Positions 11,307 to 20,684 of a stretch of DNA of 64,000 nucleotides are shown here, piece by piece. The stretch's first letter is position 1. Each line of letters begins with the position of its first letter. Origin of the DNA: Maylandia zebra (lineage: Eukaryota; Chordata; Actinopteri; Cichliformes; Cichlidae); NCBI RefSeq assembly GCF_041146795.1, contig NC_135184.1:4652967-4716966 (forward strand), read 5' to 3'. Below the pieces are notes generated by a model that saw only the letters and a list, made by a program, of their open reading frames with translations, was not told the DNA's origin and did no database searches. The position numbers and the translations under genes were made by a program.

Positions 11307-11540
11307 CTAGGTGATGGAGCTGATCAAAGGAGCCCAGAGCAATTGATCTGATGTGGTGGCAGAGGCTGTATCAAGACTAATGTAATCTAATAGATAATTT
11401 CTATATTGGTTAGAATTAAGATTATTTTTATTTTTCCACTTCATGAGGACTGTTTTCTTGGCTATGCATAGGGCAGTGAAAACCATATGGGCTATATTCT
11501 TTTCTGAAGTGACATTATCTAAGCTGCCCAACAAACACAC
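11307..11540 (-). pseudogene. L1-like ORF2 C-terminus of the nested LINE
   Basis: The frame reads NIAHMVFTALCIAKKTVLMKW...NYLLDYISLDTASA and stops at 11,307. This is the family-typical end of fish L1-like ORF2 (a helix with AKK followed by a tryptophan). Coding sequence begins only just inside the truncated 5' end of the insert, so EN, RT and most of ORF2 are absent. Confidence 0.7.
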
Positions 11541-11562
11541 TAAGGGGGAAGTTGGAATGTTA

Positions 11563-11594
11563 CATTTCAGACACTTTGATAAGTGTCTGAAATG
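11563..11594. repeat. 14-bp palindrome at the truncated LINE 5' end
   Basis: Arms catttcagacactt (11,563-11,576) and its exact complement (11,581-11,594) around the loop tgat, five bases from the 3' target duplication. This is typical of a fold-back or microinversion formed when the LINE cDNA end was joined. Confidence 0.85.
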
Positions 11595-11612
11595 GAAAAA
11601 CTGGAAAAACTT

Positions 11613-11930
11613 AGATACAGAGTTCTCTCATCACAACAAAAATTCTCTGCGACTTGGAACCCATTTATTGACTATATAAAAACGTATTTTCCAGATGAGT
11701 GACATACATTTTTTGTTTTTTTTGTTTTGTTTTGTTCTGTTTCTCTTTACATGAGCCTCGGGTGGGGAGGGAGGGGGGTTTCTTTTTGGGTTTTTTTGGT
11801 TTGGTTTTTTTTGGTTTTTTGGGGTGGAGTTTTATGTATAATCGGAACATTTTCATTTTATATTGTGACCATGATTTGTGTAAAGCGATTCAATTAAAAT
11901 AAATAAATAAATAAATAAATAAATAAATAT
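11613..11930 (+). mobile_element. 3' end of the outer L1-like LINE with (AAAT)n tail
   Basis: The frame broken at 7,950 resumes here, reads RYRVLSSQQKFSATWNPFID and stops near 11,702. A T/G-rich 3' UTR follows, and the element ends in an (aaat)n tail at about 11,896-11,928. Together with 6,632-7,950 this is one LINE copy split by 3.65 kb. Confidence 0.75.
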
Positions 11931-11949
11931 AGAGAGCACACTTTTGCGT

Positions 11950-12310
11950 TGCGGTTAAAGTTCCTTTGAGAATTTGAGGTCCAAGATGTTGGTTTTCTTT
12001 TTAACAACAGTTGGATGAGTTGCCCATATAAAGTCTTTATATATTCAGAGGTATTTAAAGCTGTCCACTGTTTCCACAGCTGAGTTATTCATGAGTACTG
12101 GCAGATGAATGCTCCTCCACCTTCATGTAATTCACAATAACCTCCTTTCTTTCTGAGATATTCAGGCATAAATGCTTGTTTTGGCAATAGTTGTCCAGGG
12201 CTGTCTCATCAGCAAGTGAACTCAATCCTGAAAACCTCTCAGTTATGTTATTAGCCATTTTTTCCAAGCTGTCATGGGTGTAGAGTGAGTGTAGGAATGG
12301 GTTCAGAGCA
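11950..12310 (-). pseudogene. Decayed L2/CR1-clade reverse transcriptase fragment
   Basis: On the minus strand the fragment reads ...LADETALDNYCQNKHLCLN.SERKEVIVNYMK..., which lines up with the ADDTTVVGL...[17 protein letters not shown] region of the L2 element at 32,873-33,835. Heavily mutated. A similar scrap lies at 15,690-15,790. Confidence 0.5.
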
Positions 12311-12639
12311 CAGCCCTTTGTCTGTTATTTGTACAGTACTTAGTAATTATATGTCTGTAAAAAGCATTTTATAAATAAACATACTGAGGTTTAATCAGCT
12401 GTGTCACCAGATGAATCAATAAAGGGATTTTCTCTTCATTTTTAAATCTGCTTAGTTTATTTTTTTTTTTTGTTTTAATTGACAGATATGGGTGAAATTC
12501 TTTCTAGATAATTACCGTGATTTTCTGACATTTTGAGAGTTTCTGACATAAACACTGATGCAGTGTTTAGAGACAAGCAGGAAACCTCAGTGAAAGACTC
12601 CTGGTCAGGGTTTCTGACTGCACATTAACAAATTATATA

Positions 12640-12895
12640 CCATTAAAAGACCATTAATGTCAGCTTGACAGTCATACATGTTATAAGAAACAGCAAAGTG
12701 TCACAAACAATAAAAAAAATACTTACAATTACCAAAGCTCAGCAGCACTAAATTACAGTTATCAGAGCATATCAGACTGTAAATTCTGCCATCAGAGGAT
12801 TTAATTGTCTGCCATAGCTGCAGAAGTGTTAAAAACACATCTCTTGGCTTCCTGTAATGAGTCACTGCCCCATAAGCCCCTCCCCTCCCGGTCTC
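12640..12895 (+). other. TRIM upstream conserved block, gene 2
   Basis: Non-coding sequence resembling 2,390-2,560. It leads into the AP-1/Maf-like motif and the gene at 13,106. Confidence 0.5.
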
Positions 12896-12905
12896 TGACT
12901 CAGCA
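12896..12905 (+). promoter_or_regulatory. Maf/AP-1-like site TGACTCAGCA, TRIM gene 2
   Basis: TGACTCAGCA (complement TGCTGAGTCA) matches the Maf-recognition/NF-E2 type extended AP-1 site. It sits 200 bases before the ATG in a block (ctctgactcagcacct...ttccctccccttc) that is conserved at 19,462 and 48,054 upstream of the other two TRIM genes. Binding is inferred from motif and conservation. Confidence 0.5.
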
Positions 12906-13065
12906 CCTCCTGTCTGTCCTCATGTTCACTTGTTCCCTCCCCTTCTGATCTCCACTTTGTAGATGAGTGTAAGCAACATGTGGCAATCTGTAAGAGCTCA
13001 CAGGCCCCATTCACAGCAGCAACACATGTTGTTTAGATCAGAGCTCAGACCAGTTTCAGTTATAA

Positions 13066-13075
13066 GGAAGTGAAA
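13066..13075 (+). promoter_or_regulatory. ETS-IRF composite / ISRE-like site GGAAGTGAAA, gene 2
   Basis: GGAAGTGAAA fits the GGAANNGAAA composite element of ETS and IRF factors and resembles an ISRE half pair (GAAGTGAAAC). It is preceded by TATAA and lies 31 bases before the ATG. The same block is present at 20,645-20,654 and 48,202-48,211. Fish finTRIM-type genes are known to be interferon- and virus-responsive, so this is a good candidate control site. Confidence 0.55.
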
Positions 13076-13105
13076 CTCACACAGTCACTGACACAGAGAG
13101 TAGAA

Positions 13106-14788
13106 ATGGCGCAGAAAGGAGTTCAGCTGGACCAGGAAACTTTCTCTTGTTCGATCTGTTTGGATCTACTGAAGAATCCGGTGACTATTCCCTGTGGACA
13201 CAGCTACTGCATGAACTGTATTAATGGCTTTTGGGATGGAGAGGACGAGAAGAAAACCTACAGCTGCCCTCAGTGCAGACAGACTTTCACACCGAGACCT
13301 GTCCTGGTGAAAAATACCATGTTAGCAGTTTTAGTGGAGCAGCTGAAGAAGACTGGACTCCAAGCTGCTCCTGCTGATCACTGCTATGCTGGACCTGAAG
13401 ATGTGGCCTGTGATTTCTGCACTGGCATAAAGCTAAAAGCTGTGAAATCCTGTCTAGTGTGTTTGGTCTCTTACTGTGAGAAACACCTTCAGCCTCATTA
13501 TGATGTGGCTCCATTAAAGAAACACAAGCTGGTGGAGCCCTCCAAGAAGCTCCAGGAGAACATCTGCTCTCGTCATGATGAGGTGATGAAGATGTTCTGC
13601 CGTACTGATCAGCAGAGTATCTGTTATCTCTGCTCTGTGGATGAACATAAAGGCCACGACACAGTCTCAGCTGCAGCAGAAAGGACTGAGAGGCAGAGAG
13701 AGCTGGAGGTGAGTCGACAAAACATCCAGCAGAGAATCCAGGACAGAGAGAAAGATGTGAAGCTGCTTCAACAGGAGGTGGAGGCCATCAATCAGTCTGC
13801 TGATCAAACAGTGGAGCACAGTGAGAAGATCTTCACTGAGCTGATCCATCTCATCCAGAAAAGAAGCTCTGATGTGAAGCAGCAGATCAGATCCCAGCAG
13901 GAAACTGAAGTGAGTCGAGTCAAAGAGCTTCAGGAGAAGCTGGAGCAGGAGATCACTGAGCTGAAGAGGAAAGATGCTGAGCTGAAGCAGCTATTGAAGC
14001 AGCTCTCACACACAGAGGATCACATCCAGTTTCTACACAACTACCCCTCACTGTCAGCACTCAGTGAGTCTACAGACTCATCCAGCATCAATATCCGTCC
14101 TCTGAGCTACTTTGAGGATGTGACAGCAGCTGTGTCAGAGGTCAGAGATAAACTACAGGACATTCTGAGAGAGGAATGGACAAACATCTCACTGACAGTC
14201 ACTGAAGTGGATGTTTTACTGTCACAACCAGAGCCAAAGACCAGAGATAGATTCTTAAAATATTCAAAGGAAATCACACTGGACCCAAACACAGCACACA
14301 CACAGCTGTTATTATCAGAGGACAACAGAAGAGTAACATTATTGTTTTATGACGAGTCTTATTTTGATCATCCATACAGATTCACTTCTTATAAACAGGT
14401 CGTTAGTAGAGAGAGTCTAACTGAACGTTGTTACTGGGAAGTGTTGAGGAGAGGAAGAGGAGTTATTGTAGCAGTTGCATCTAAAAATATCAGGACAGCA
14501 CAGGATGAATGTTGGTTTGGGCACGATGACCAATCCTGGGCATTAGATTGCAACAAAAACAGTTATATATTTTGGCACAACAACATCCAAACTCATGTCT
14601 CAGGTCCTCAGTCCTCCAGAGTAGGAGTGTACCTGGATCACAGAGCAGGTATTTTGTCCTTCTACAGCGTCTCTGAAACCATGACTCTCCTCCACAGAGT
14701 CCAGACTACATTCACTCAGCCGCTCTATGCTGGACTGAGTCTTTACTATAATTATGGAGATATTGCTGAGTTCGTCACACTGAAATAG
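13106..14788 (+). CDS. TRIM E3 ubiquitin ligase, fish-expanded type (RING, two B-boxes, coiled coil, B30.2), gene 2
   Basis: A single uninterrupted exon of 560 residues. RING C3HC4: C15, C18, C30, H32, C35, C38, C54, C57. A B-box1-like segment follows (C102, C105, C116, C119, C124, H127), then B-box2 (C154, H157, C165, D168, C173, C176, H181, H184), a coiled coil about 190-315 and B30.2 from about 380 to the end. TRIMs of this kind act in the cytosol as ubiquitin ligases in antiviral signalling or restriction; the role here is inferred. The ATG at 13,106 gives MAQKGVQLDQ, the same start as the paralogues; frame upstream of it has no ATG. A 12-base duplication adds four residues (LKQL) before SHTEDH, absent from genes 3 and 4. 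The B30.2 differs most from its paralogues between DESYFDH and the GPQSS turn. Closest to finTRIM/TRIM16/TRIM25-like fish genes. Confidence 0.95.
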   Translation: MAQKGVQLDQETFSCSICLDLLKNPVTIPCGHSYCMNCINGFWDGEDEKKTYSCPQCRQTFTPRPVLVKNTMLAVLVEQLKKTGLQAAPADHCYAGPEDVACDFCTGIKLKAVKSCLVCLVSYCEKHLQPHYDVAPLKKHKLVEPSKKLQENICSRHDEVMKMFCRTDQQSICYLCSVDEHKGHDTVSAAAERTERQRELEVSRQNIQQRIQDREKDVKLLQQEVEAINQSADQTVEHSEKIFTELIHLIQKRSSDVKQQIRSQQETEVSRVKELQEKLEQEITELKRKDAELKQLLKQLSHTEDHIQFLHNYPSLSALSESTDSSSINIRPLSYFEDVTAAVSEVRDKLQDILREEWTNISLTVTEVDVLLSQPEPKTRDRFLKYSKEITLDPNTAHTQLLLSEDNRRVTLLFYDESYFDHPYRFTSYKQVVSRESLTERCYWEVLRRGRGVIVAVASKNIRTAQDECWFGHDDQSWALDCNKNSYIFWHNNIQTHVSGPQSSRVGVYLDHRAGILSFYSVSETMTLLHRVQTTFTQPLYAGLSLYYNYGDIAEFVTLK

Positions 14789-15240
14789 ACTAAAGTCTTT
14801 CATATTGTGGGTTTAAATCTGTATTTTAGTTTCATCATTGTTGTGACATTTTGGCTGTGCACAGAGATCAGCTGTAAATCAATCATTATGGGTGTTACCC
14901 CAACATCTTCTAGATGTTGAATGATGTTATTGAGCGTTTTATAACGAGCTGTTCCTAAGTCTGTTTAGCCATGGAGGCTATGACTGTTCATGATCATTTT
15001 CATCTACAAAAACATTTCACTGCATAAAAAGAGCTGATCTCTAAATGAGTAGTGATCATCACTTTATACACTTGGAAAGAAATGTATAACTGGAAGACTA
15101 ACTTTTCTGGGGGGTAAGTCATGACAAATGAGGTATTATGAAACTCTAGTTTTAAGGAGTAATCAAGATGAGATTGTCCGTTGTTTTTAAAATTCACTAC
15201 ATGAAGAAATTTAATATTATTATAATTACAAATAAAACGT
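14789..15240 (+). other. 3' UTR/flank of TRIM gene 2
   Basis: Shares blocks with the other TRIM 3' flanks. A possible polyadenylation signal, AATAAA, lies near 15,231. Confidence 0.45.
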
Positions 15241-16062
15241 TGAAAAAAACGTTTTTTTTTCTGTCTTCATTCCAGGGTCTCAGTCAAGTATGATAGGAAA
15301 AGTGCTAAAATAATCTTGAGGGAATAACTGAAGAAATCTTCCTCCTAAAACCCCACAAAGTTCATGTTTAGACCAGAGGAAGATTCATCAGTCAATCTCG
15401 TACTTGTTGATTTTTAAAGCAATGTTTTTTTTCTTTCAATCATTATATAGAGAAGTTTTTTTAATATGGGTCATCATGGACAAAGTTATTAAACATTTTA
15501 AAGCACTGAAGTGTTTTATTTCATATTTATAAACTGCAAACTTATCAGTTTTTCCCATGGTCTCTCAGTGCAGCATCAGCATTACTGGTTGTGACTCACA
15601 GCCTCTCCGTGCTAGATTTTTCTTCTCTTCAGTCAGATATGGACTGCTCTCTTAGCCTGCCGGTGTGAGATTTGTGAATCTCTGGGAGATGAATGATTTG
15701 CCCCCCCTTCATTTAACAAAAACACCTCCTTTGTCTTGAAGACATTTCGGCATAGATGGTTGTTTTGGCACTACTTTTCCAGGGTTGTCCCATCTCCTGT
15801 CATAGCTATTGGTGAAAATATACGGACATATGTACAAATGTGGATAAAAACAAATCCAAACAAAGAAACAAACCACAAAAAAACCAACAAACAAAACTCT
15901 GATCACTGGTGTAAAACAACAGTTACACAGAAAAAATGATCCAAAGGAGACACCTGGTGGACAACGACAGACATGACAACAAGAAAACATTACAACATAA
16001 AGTGCCTTGACGTAACTGTTGTTGTGATTTGGCGCCAAATCAATAAAAATGAATTGAACTAT
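15241..16062. other. No gene; LINE scraps and a LINE 3' tail
   Basis: 15,690-15,790 on the minus strand is a mutated match to the decayed reverse transcriptase at 11,950-12,310. 15,998-16,062 carries 'ctgttgttgtgatttggcgc' followed by 'aataaaaatgaattgaa', a LINE 3' tail also found at 25,037 and 52,363. The rest is AT-rich. Confidence 0.5.
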
Positions 16063-17297
16063 ATAAAAGAATCAAGTTCTTGTAGAGAACTGGTTTCAAG
16101 TGGGTAAATTTGTGGAATTGATCTCATTTTGTGTGCTGCAGGAGGAAAATAGTGGCACAGTCTACAGCTTGGACATGGACATTACTTTTTTTTTTATTTT
16201 AAACAAAAGGATAAGCGTGAGATGGTAAAGTGTAAACTGTGTCCAGGACAGAAACAGCTGCATGATCCTGCTAACACAACTTCGCACAGACAACCTGCAC
16301 AGATGGCATTTTAACACTAAGCTAGCCAAGAACCAAGAGTGACGTTAAAGCTGAGCAATGCTGACCCCAGCACAGCAGCCAAACTCTGAACTTCAACAGG
16401 TAACAAACGTGTAACCAGTCAGGTTGCAGCCTTCGTTTCTATCTGTTCTTGTTTCTAAAGTAGAATTCACAGTGGTTTGATTGCTTTAAAAAATTCTTGC
16501 GGTGGTTTTCATCTTTGCATTTTGTTGTTGGCTTTGTGTTTGTGATGGCAAGCCACACATGGTAAGCTCCACACCTCACCACTAGTTTGCTTCACTTTAG
16601 TTTACTTTGCAGTCCCTACTTTAAATATATTTTATTTATTGTCTATTATATTGTTTCTTTATTAAATTAGTTTACCTTTTCCATCACACCTTACAATGTT
16701 TATATGGAGTGCACCCATATCAACACTGCATGGTCAAATTTATGTTTTATGTTTTATTAATAAGTCTTTTTGTTTGAGATACCTGCAGGTTTGGATTCTC
16801 CTTCCTGGTTGGCAAAAGGCTGGGGGATCGGAAGTACTGCTGACAGCCTCATTGGACTGAACAACATGCTTCATTGCCAGGGGGTGTTTGAGTTTGCTTA
16901 ATTGTTTTGTGTTAGGTAGTTATAGGGCAGCTATTTTGCTTCCCCCTCGTGTGTCATAGGGTTTAGCTAAGTCAGTATTTAAGTTCCCTCCTGTTACATT
17001 TCAGCTTGTTAGTCTTATGGTTCAAAAATGAATGATGTGAAATACATTTAAGACATGATACTTCATACAGGTCAAATATTTCAAGAATAATGTTTCTCAA
17101 TGTAAAATTGTAAAGAATCTTTAGATAGGATACAACATTTTGTAAACAGGTACCTCAGAACCTGCTGAGCCGTGCCTCTCTTGTACTGTTACATGGATGT
17201 AAGCGCACGTCCTTGTAAAATTTTCCACAGTGCTTCTGCTAAATCAACCAAACAAATACATGTACTCTTGCAAATTATAAACAATCCAATTGTTCCT
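16063..17297. other. No gene seen
   Basis: AT-rich sequence without credible coding or clear repeats. 16,770-17,030 is less AT-rich and includes 'cagtatttaagttccctcct', which could be promoter-like, but nothing firm supports this. Confidence 0.4.
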
Positions 17298-17800
17298 TTA
17301 AAAAGCAGCACAAACAGATAACAACAAAGACTGTCGGATCTTTCCAAAGTTCTCATTCCTGCATTTCAGTGCTTCCTGGAAAGAGTTTTGGAGGAATCTA
17401 CTCTTTATGCTGACAAAGTAGGTCATAAACCTCCTCAGGCCAATGTTGCTGCCTGTTTCTTTGATTGCTGTTTTTAGATTGATTCCGTTCTGCAGCGCTG
17501 CATCTGTGACTGATATCATTCCACCCCTGCGCTCTGCAATATTTGATGCATGTGGAGGATTCTGCTGTTTCTGTTGCCCAGGATGGCTACTTGTTTTACA
17601 TCTTTTATTTCTGTATTGCTCCCTGTGGAAAACATATCTGGATTTTCTTATTGTCCAGATTATCAATTGTGTCTGTGCACTTAGTCTTACATTTGTCGTT
17701 GATGTTAACCAGCTCAAAGTAGCCCAGGTCATTGGTGAAGCGACTATCTGTCCGCCACATATATCCCCTTCTCTCCGTAAACACAGAGGTACTTGAACTG
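17298..17800 (-). other. Unrecognised partly open minus-strand stretch
   Basis: A minus-strand frame of 144 codons (17,298-17,732) and a second overlapping frame reading MWRTDSRFTNDLGYFELVN look more protein-like than their surroundings, with stops and a frame change. I do not recognise a family. A decayed retroelement or processed gene fragment is likeliest. Confidence 0.25.
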
Positions 17801-17944
17801 TTTTACGTGGTCAATTTTAAAAACCTTCTTTCTTTTTTGGGCATTTATTCCTCCATTTGCACCAATGTAAAAGACAAAATAGTAATCTCTTGCCTTAACC
17901 ATCTTCTTATATCTATTGAAAGGCTTTAAGGCCTACAGCACTGT

Positions 17945-18075
17945 GCAACTGTGCAAGGCCTTTCTGTGTGATTTGCATGTTGTCCTTGTGTTTATCTCTG
18001 GGCACTCTGGCTTCCTCACAGTCCAGAGACATGTAGTTAGTGGGGTTAGATTAATTTGTGATTCTAAACTAAACT
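17945..18075 (+). repeat. Dispersed repeat fragment ('tctctgggcactctggcttc')
   Basis: The block 'gatttgcatgttgtcctt...tctctgggcactctggcttcctca.agtccagagacatgtagttag' recurs at about 19,220-19,300. An inverted relative (ggagtacccagagagaacc) lies at 27,811 and 56,846. This is a widespread vertebrate repeat motif. Confidence 0.6.
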
Positions 18076-18110
18076 GTGTGTATTGGATTTCACTCTGAAC
18101 CCATTAACTG

Positions 18111-18149
18111 AATCAGAATCAGAATCAATAAAATATTCTGATTCTGATT
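18111..18149. repeat. 15-bp perfect palindrome with 9-nt loop
   Basis: aatcagaatcagaat (18,111-18,125) and its exact complement (18,135-18,149) around caataaaat. Confidence 0.85.
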
Positions 18150-18761
18150 TAGTTGTTCAAATAGTTTATTCACATAGTAAAGAAGTTGTTACTAGTATAA
18201 GGATATATTTTCTCAAATAAAGAGAATTTCATCATCTGCAGTTCATGAAAAAAAGTGTCACATTAACAACAAATCAGTAAATTCACAAATTATGGAAACA
18301 GTCTCTTTTCAGCTGTAGATGTACGCTTCACATACAGTTCAAAGACAAGCATGAGGGTGCACACTTGGGCATCTTTTATTTTGCATGGTTATACCATTGT
18401 GGATTTTGCTAAATAAATTTGCTCAAGAGTATTTCATATGTTTGACATCCAGCAAAAAACTTGATTTTTACTTTTGCTTTGTTCTTGCTGACTTTTTCAC
18501 CTTTACTTGAGTAAAGAAGTTGAATCAGTATTTCTACTTTTACTTGAGAATTTCTAACACTAGCATCTGTACAGAGTATCTGCTCAGAATGTCTGCACTT
18601 TTGCTGCTTCTCCTGTAGACTTTTGTGCAAATGTAGACTTGGTATGTACATTTCCCCTCTACATAGAGTTTATTCATAACCAGGCGAGGCAGGACCAGGC
18701 GACGACAGCGTGGAAGCCGCAGATGGAGAAGCAGGTGGTGGCACTGCAGGCAACGAAGACT

Positions 18762-18878
18762 GGACGGGCCTCTCGGACCCTCCAGCGGAGGCAGGTGGCT
18801 GGACGGGCCTCTCGGACCCTCCAGCAGCAACAGGTGGCTGGACGGGCCTCTCGGACCCTCCAGCAGCAACAGGTGGCT
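18762..18878. repeat. 39-bp tandem repeat, three units
   Basis: Three consecutive 39-base units begin 'ggacgggcctctcggaccct' at 18,762, 18,801 and 18,840. Units 2 and 3 are identical; unit 1 differs in the 'gcggaggc' part. The period is a multiple of three, so a 13-residue repeat stays in frame on both strands, but no longer gene is visible. It is probably part of an unassigned repeat reaching 19,150, where a short hairpin 'gggtcaacgaccc' occurs. Confidence 0.8.
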
Positions 18879-19461
18879 GGACAGAAACTCAGGCCTAAAA
18901 AGACAAAGGAAGCAAAACCAGACACATTAACATGAGACACGGACTTTCAAAGTAAAAATGGAAACATAACACAGAGACGCAGACTTGACATGGGGATACA
19001 GCAGACAGGGGAGGCAACACAGAACAGAAACCAGCAGGTACAACTCAGACAAAGAAACCAAAAGACTAGAAATGATAAATAAAGGCAAAAATCAAAGTAC
19101 AATAATAATGAAAACTTAAACCTCTGGGTCAACGACCCAGGCACCCTAACAATTACAATTCAGTGTGACTGACACTGAAGGTGATACTGGTCTCATACTA
19201 TGTCCTGTGCAGGATCTGTACAAGCCTTTCGATGTGATTTGCATGTTGTCCTTATCTCTGGGCACTCTGGCTTCCTCAGAGTCCAGAGACATGTAGTTAG
19301 AGTGTCAGTGGTTATTGAAATGAATAAAATGATTAATTTAGCAGATGTAGAAGATAATTTTTAAAAAGTTTGAATAGTATTTTTAAAATGTGAAAAATGC
19401 TCCGTTATAAAAAGTGTTAATGACACACAGTCTGATAAACCTCCCACTTCCTCCCACTCTC

Positions 19462-19471
19462 TGACTCAGCA
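19462..19471 (+). promoter_or_regulatory. Maf/AP-1-like site TGACTCAGCA, TRIM gene 3
   Basis: Same conserved block as before genes 2 and 4, but here pushed about 1.2 kb from the ATG by the LTR at 19,540-20,579. Confidence 0.45.
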
Positions 19472-19539
19472 CCTCCTCTCTGTCCACATGTTTCTGTGTT
19501 CCCTCCCCTTCAGATCTAAACTTTGAAGATGGGTGTAAC

Positions 19540-20579
19540 TGTGACACCGGTGCGGAAAGGCTGAGTTTTATCTTTCTCTTATCTTCTTTCCACAGGTGAT
19601 TTGTGTTTTTTAAAGGAAGGAAACCTTCCTCAAAACGGGCAGAGCAATGGAGCCGCCGAGGGAAAAGCACACGAAACAAAACTGTAGAATTAAAAATATA
19701 ATTTATTATGTTTAAATAGTTAAAAATATAAAATGAATTAAAACAACCTTGGCCAAGGGAAGACACAATAAAAATCAATAACACACAACATTAAAAGTCC
19801 AGTGGAATCCACCACGGCCTAAAAGTCACAGAAAACTAAGAGGTCCAGCGTAGTAGTCAAAGAGGGAAACCCAGCGGAGTCCTCGCCTTCCTCCCCGCAT
19901 TCCACGTCCTGGTGCACTGAAGAAAGGGAGGGAGCGGCAGTCACTATTCCTTTGGCAGTTTACTTTATAAAAAGGATAAGTCAAAGACTTACCCGGGTGG
20001 GCAGAGCTCTCAACTCCGCCCGCCGCTTCCTCAAACTGCAATCGGCACCGCCGTCTCACTGCTTCTGTTCTCCCGCAGTGCACGAGCTGGCTCTTGTCGT
20101 TATTGCCACCAGACTGCCGCTACGCGTCCCTAGTCGCTGGTCATCTGCCTTTTTTTCCTCTGATCGTTTCCCCTTTCCAGTCGCTGGTAATCTCTCTTCC
20201 CAGTCGCTGGTCGTCTGCTCCATCTGATCATCTCTACTCTCTGATCGTCTCTCGCTCTCCCCTCTGATCGTCTGTGTCTTTCCTCTGTCTGTCTCGCATT
20301 CTCCGTGTTACATTTTCGTTGAACACCGGCTCCAAACCTCTTATGTGTCCTTGAGCACTCTGTAAATTACCTTTTCTTTTCTCTCAGGTGTGTCCAATTA
20401 GTAAAAACGGGGGAAAAGGCGGAGTCTCTCCAGGACAATTTGCCGGCAACTAAAACATGCAAACTAAATAAAACACTGCACAAAAATATAACCAATGCAT
20501 GCAATATAAAAAATAAATATGTACACTTCACATTAAAATACAGCACAGCAAAACAACGTCCGTCCTTCCCTGGATGACA
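19540..20579. mobile_element. Solo LTR, 1,040 bp, in the upstream region of TRIM gene 3
   Basis: The sequence is colinear with the upstream regions of genes 2 and 4 on both sides and absent from them. It starts TGTGACACC and ends GATGACA (TG...CA) with a 4-base direct repeat TAAC at 19,536-19,539 and 20,580-20,583. Inside are a TATAAAAA near 19,965, short repeats of 'cagtcgctggt' and 'tctgatcgtct' (20,120-20,280), and an AATAAA near 20,466, suggesting plus orientation. No gag, pol or env. It may supply an alternative promoter or separate the gene from its ancestral distal elements. Confidence 0.8.
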
Positions 20580-20644
20580 TAACCAGCATGTAGTGACGTG
20601 GAATAGCTGACAGGCCCCATTTACTGCATTAGTTTCAGTTATAA

Positions 20645-20654
20645 GGAAGTGAAA
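20645..20654 (+). promoter_or_regulatory. ETS-IRF composite / ISRE-like site GGAAGTGAAA, gene 3
   Basis: Identical motif to gene 2, 31 bases before the ATG, retained downstream of the inserted LTR. Confidence 0.55.
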
Positions 20655-20684
20655 CTCACACAGTCGCTGATACTGAGAGGAGAA

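Larger units (their letters stand above)
7951..11599 (-). mobile_element. Second L1-like LINE inserted in reverse into the first
   Basis: The insert is flanked by an exact 13-base direct repeat, actggaaaaactt, at 7,938-7,950 and 11,600-11,612. It begins on the plus strand with a T-run (its poly-A tail read backwards) and has an L1-like ORF2 C-terminus at its other end on the minus strand. So it is a 5'-truncated LINE copied in by target-primed reverse transcription. Between the stop codon at 11,307 and the tail lies about 3.35 kb without coding content (about 2.7 kb after subtracting a nested LTR), strongly GC-rich from 8,550 to 11,290. A partial second copy lies at 43,021-44,237. Confidence 0.85.

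Noticed and set aside
13070-13105. Extending TRIM gene 2 (and gene 3 at 20,649) 12 codons upstream
   Set aside because: The extension would start at GTG inside the ISRE-like motif; a vertebrate gene would use the conserved ATG giving MAQKGVQLDQ.
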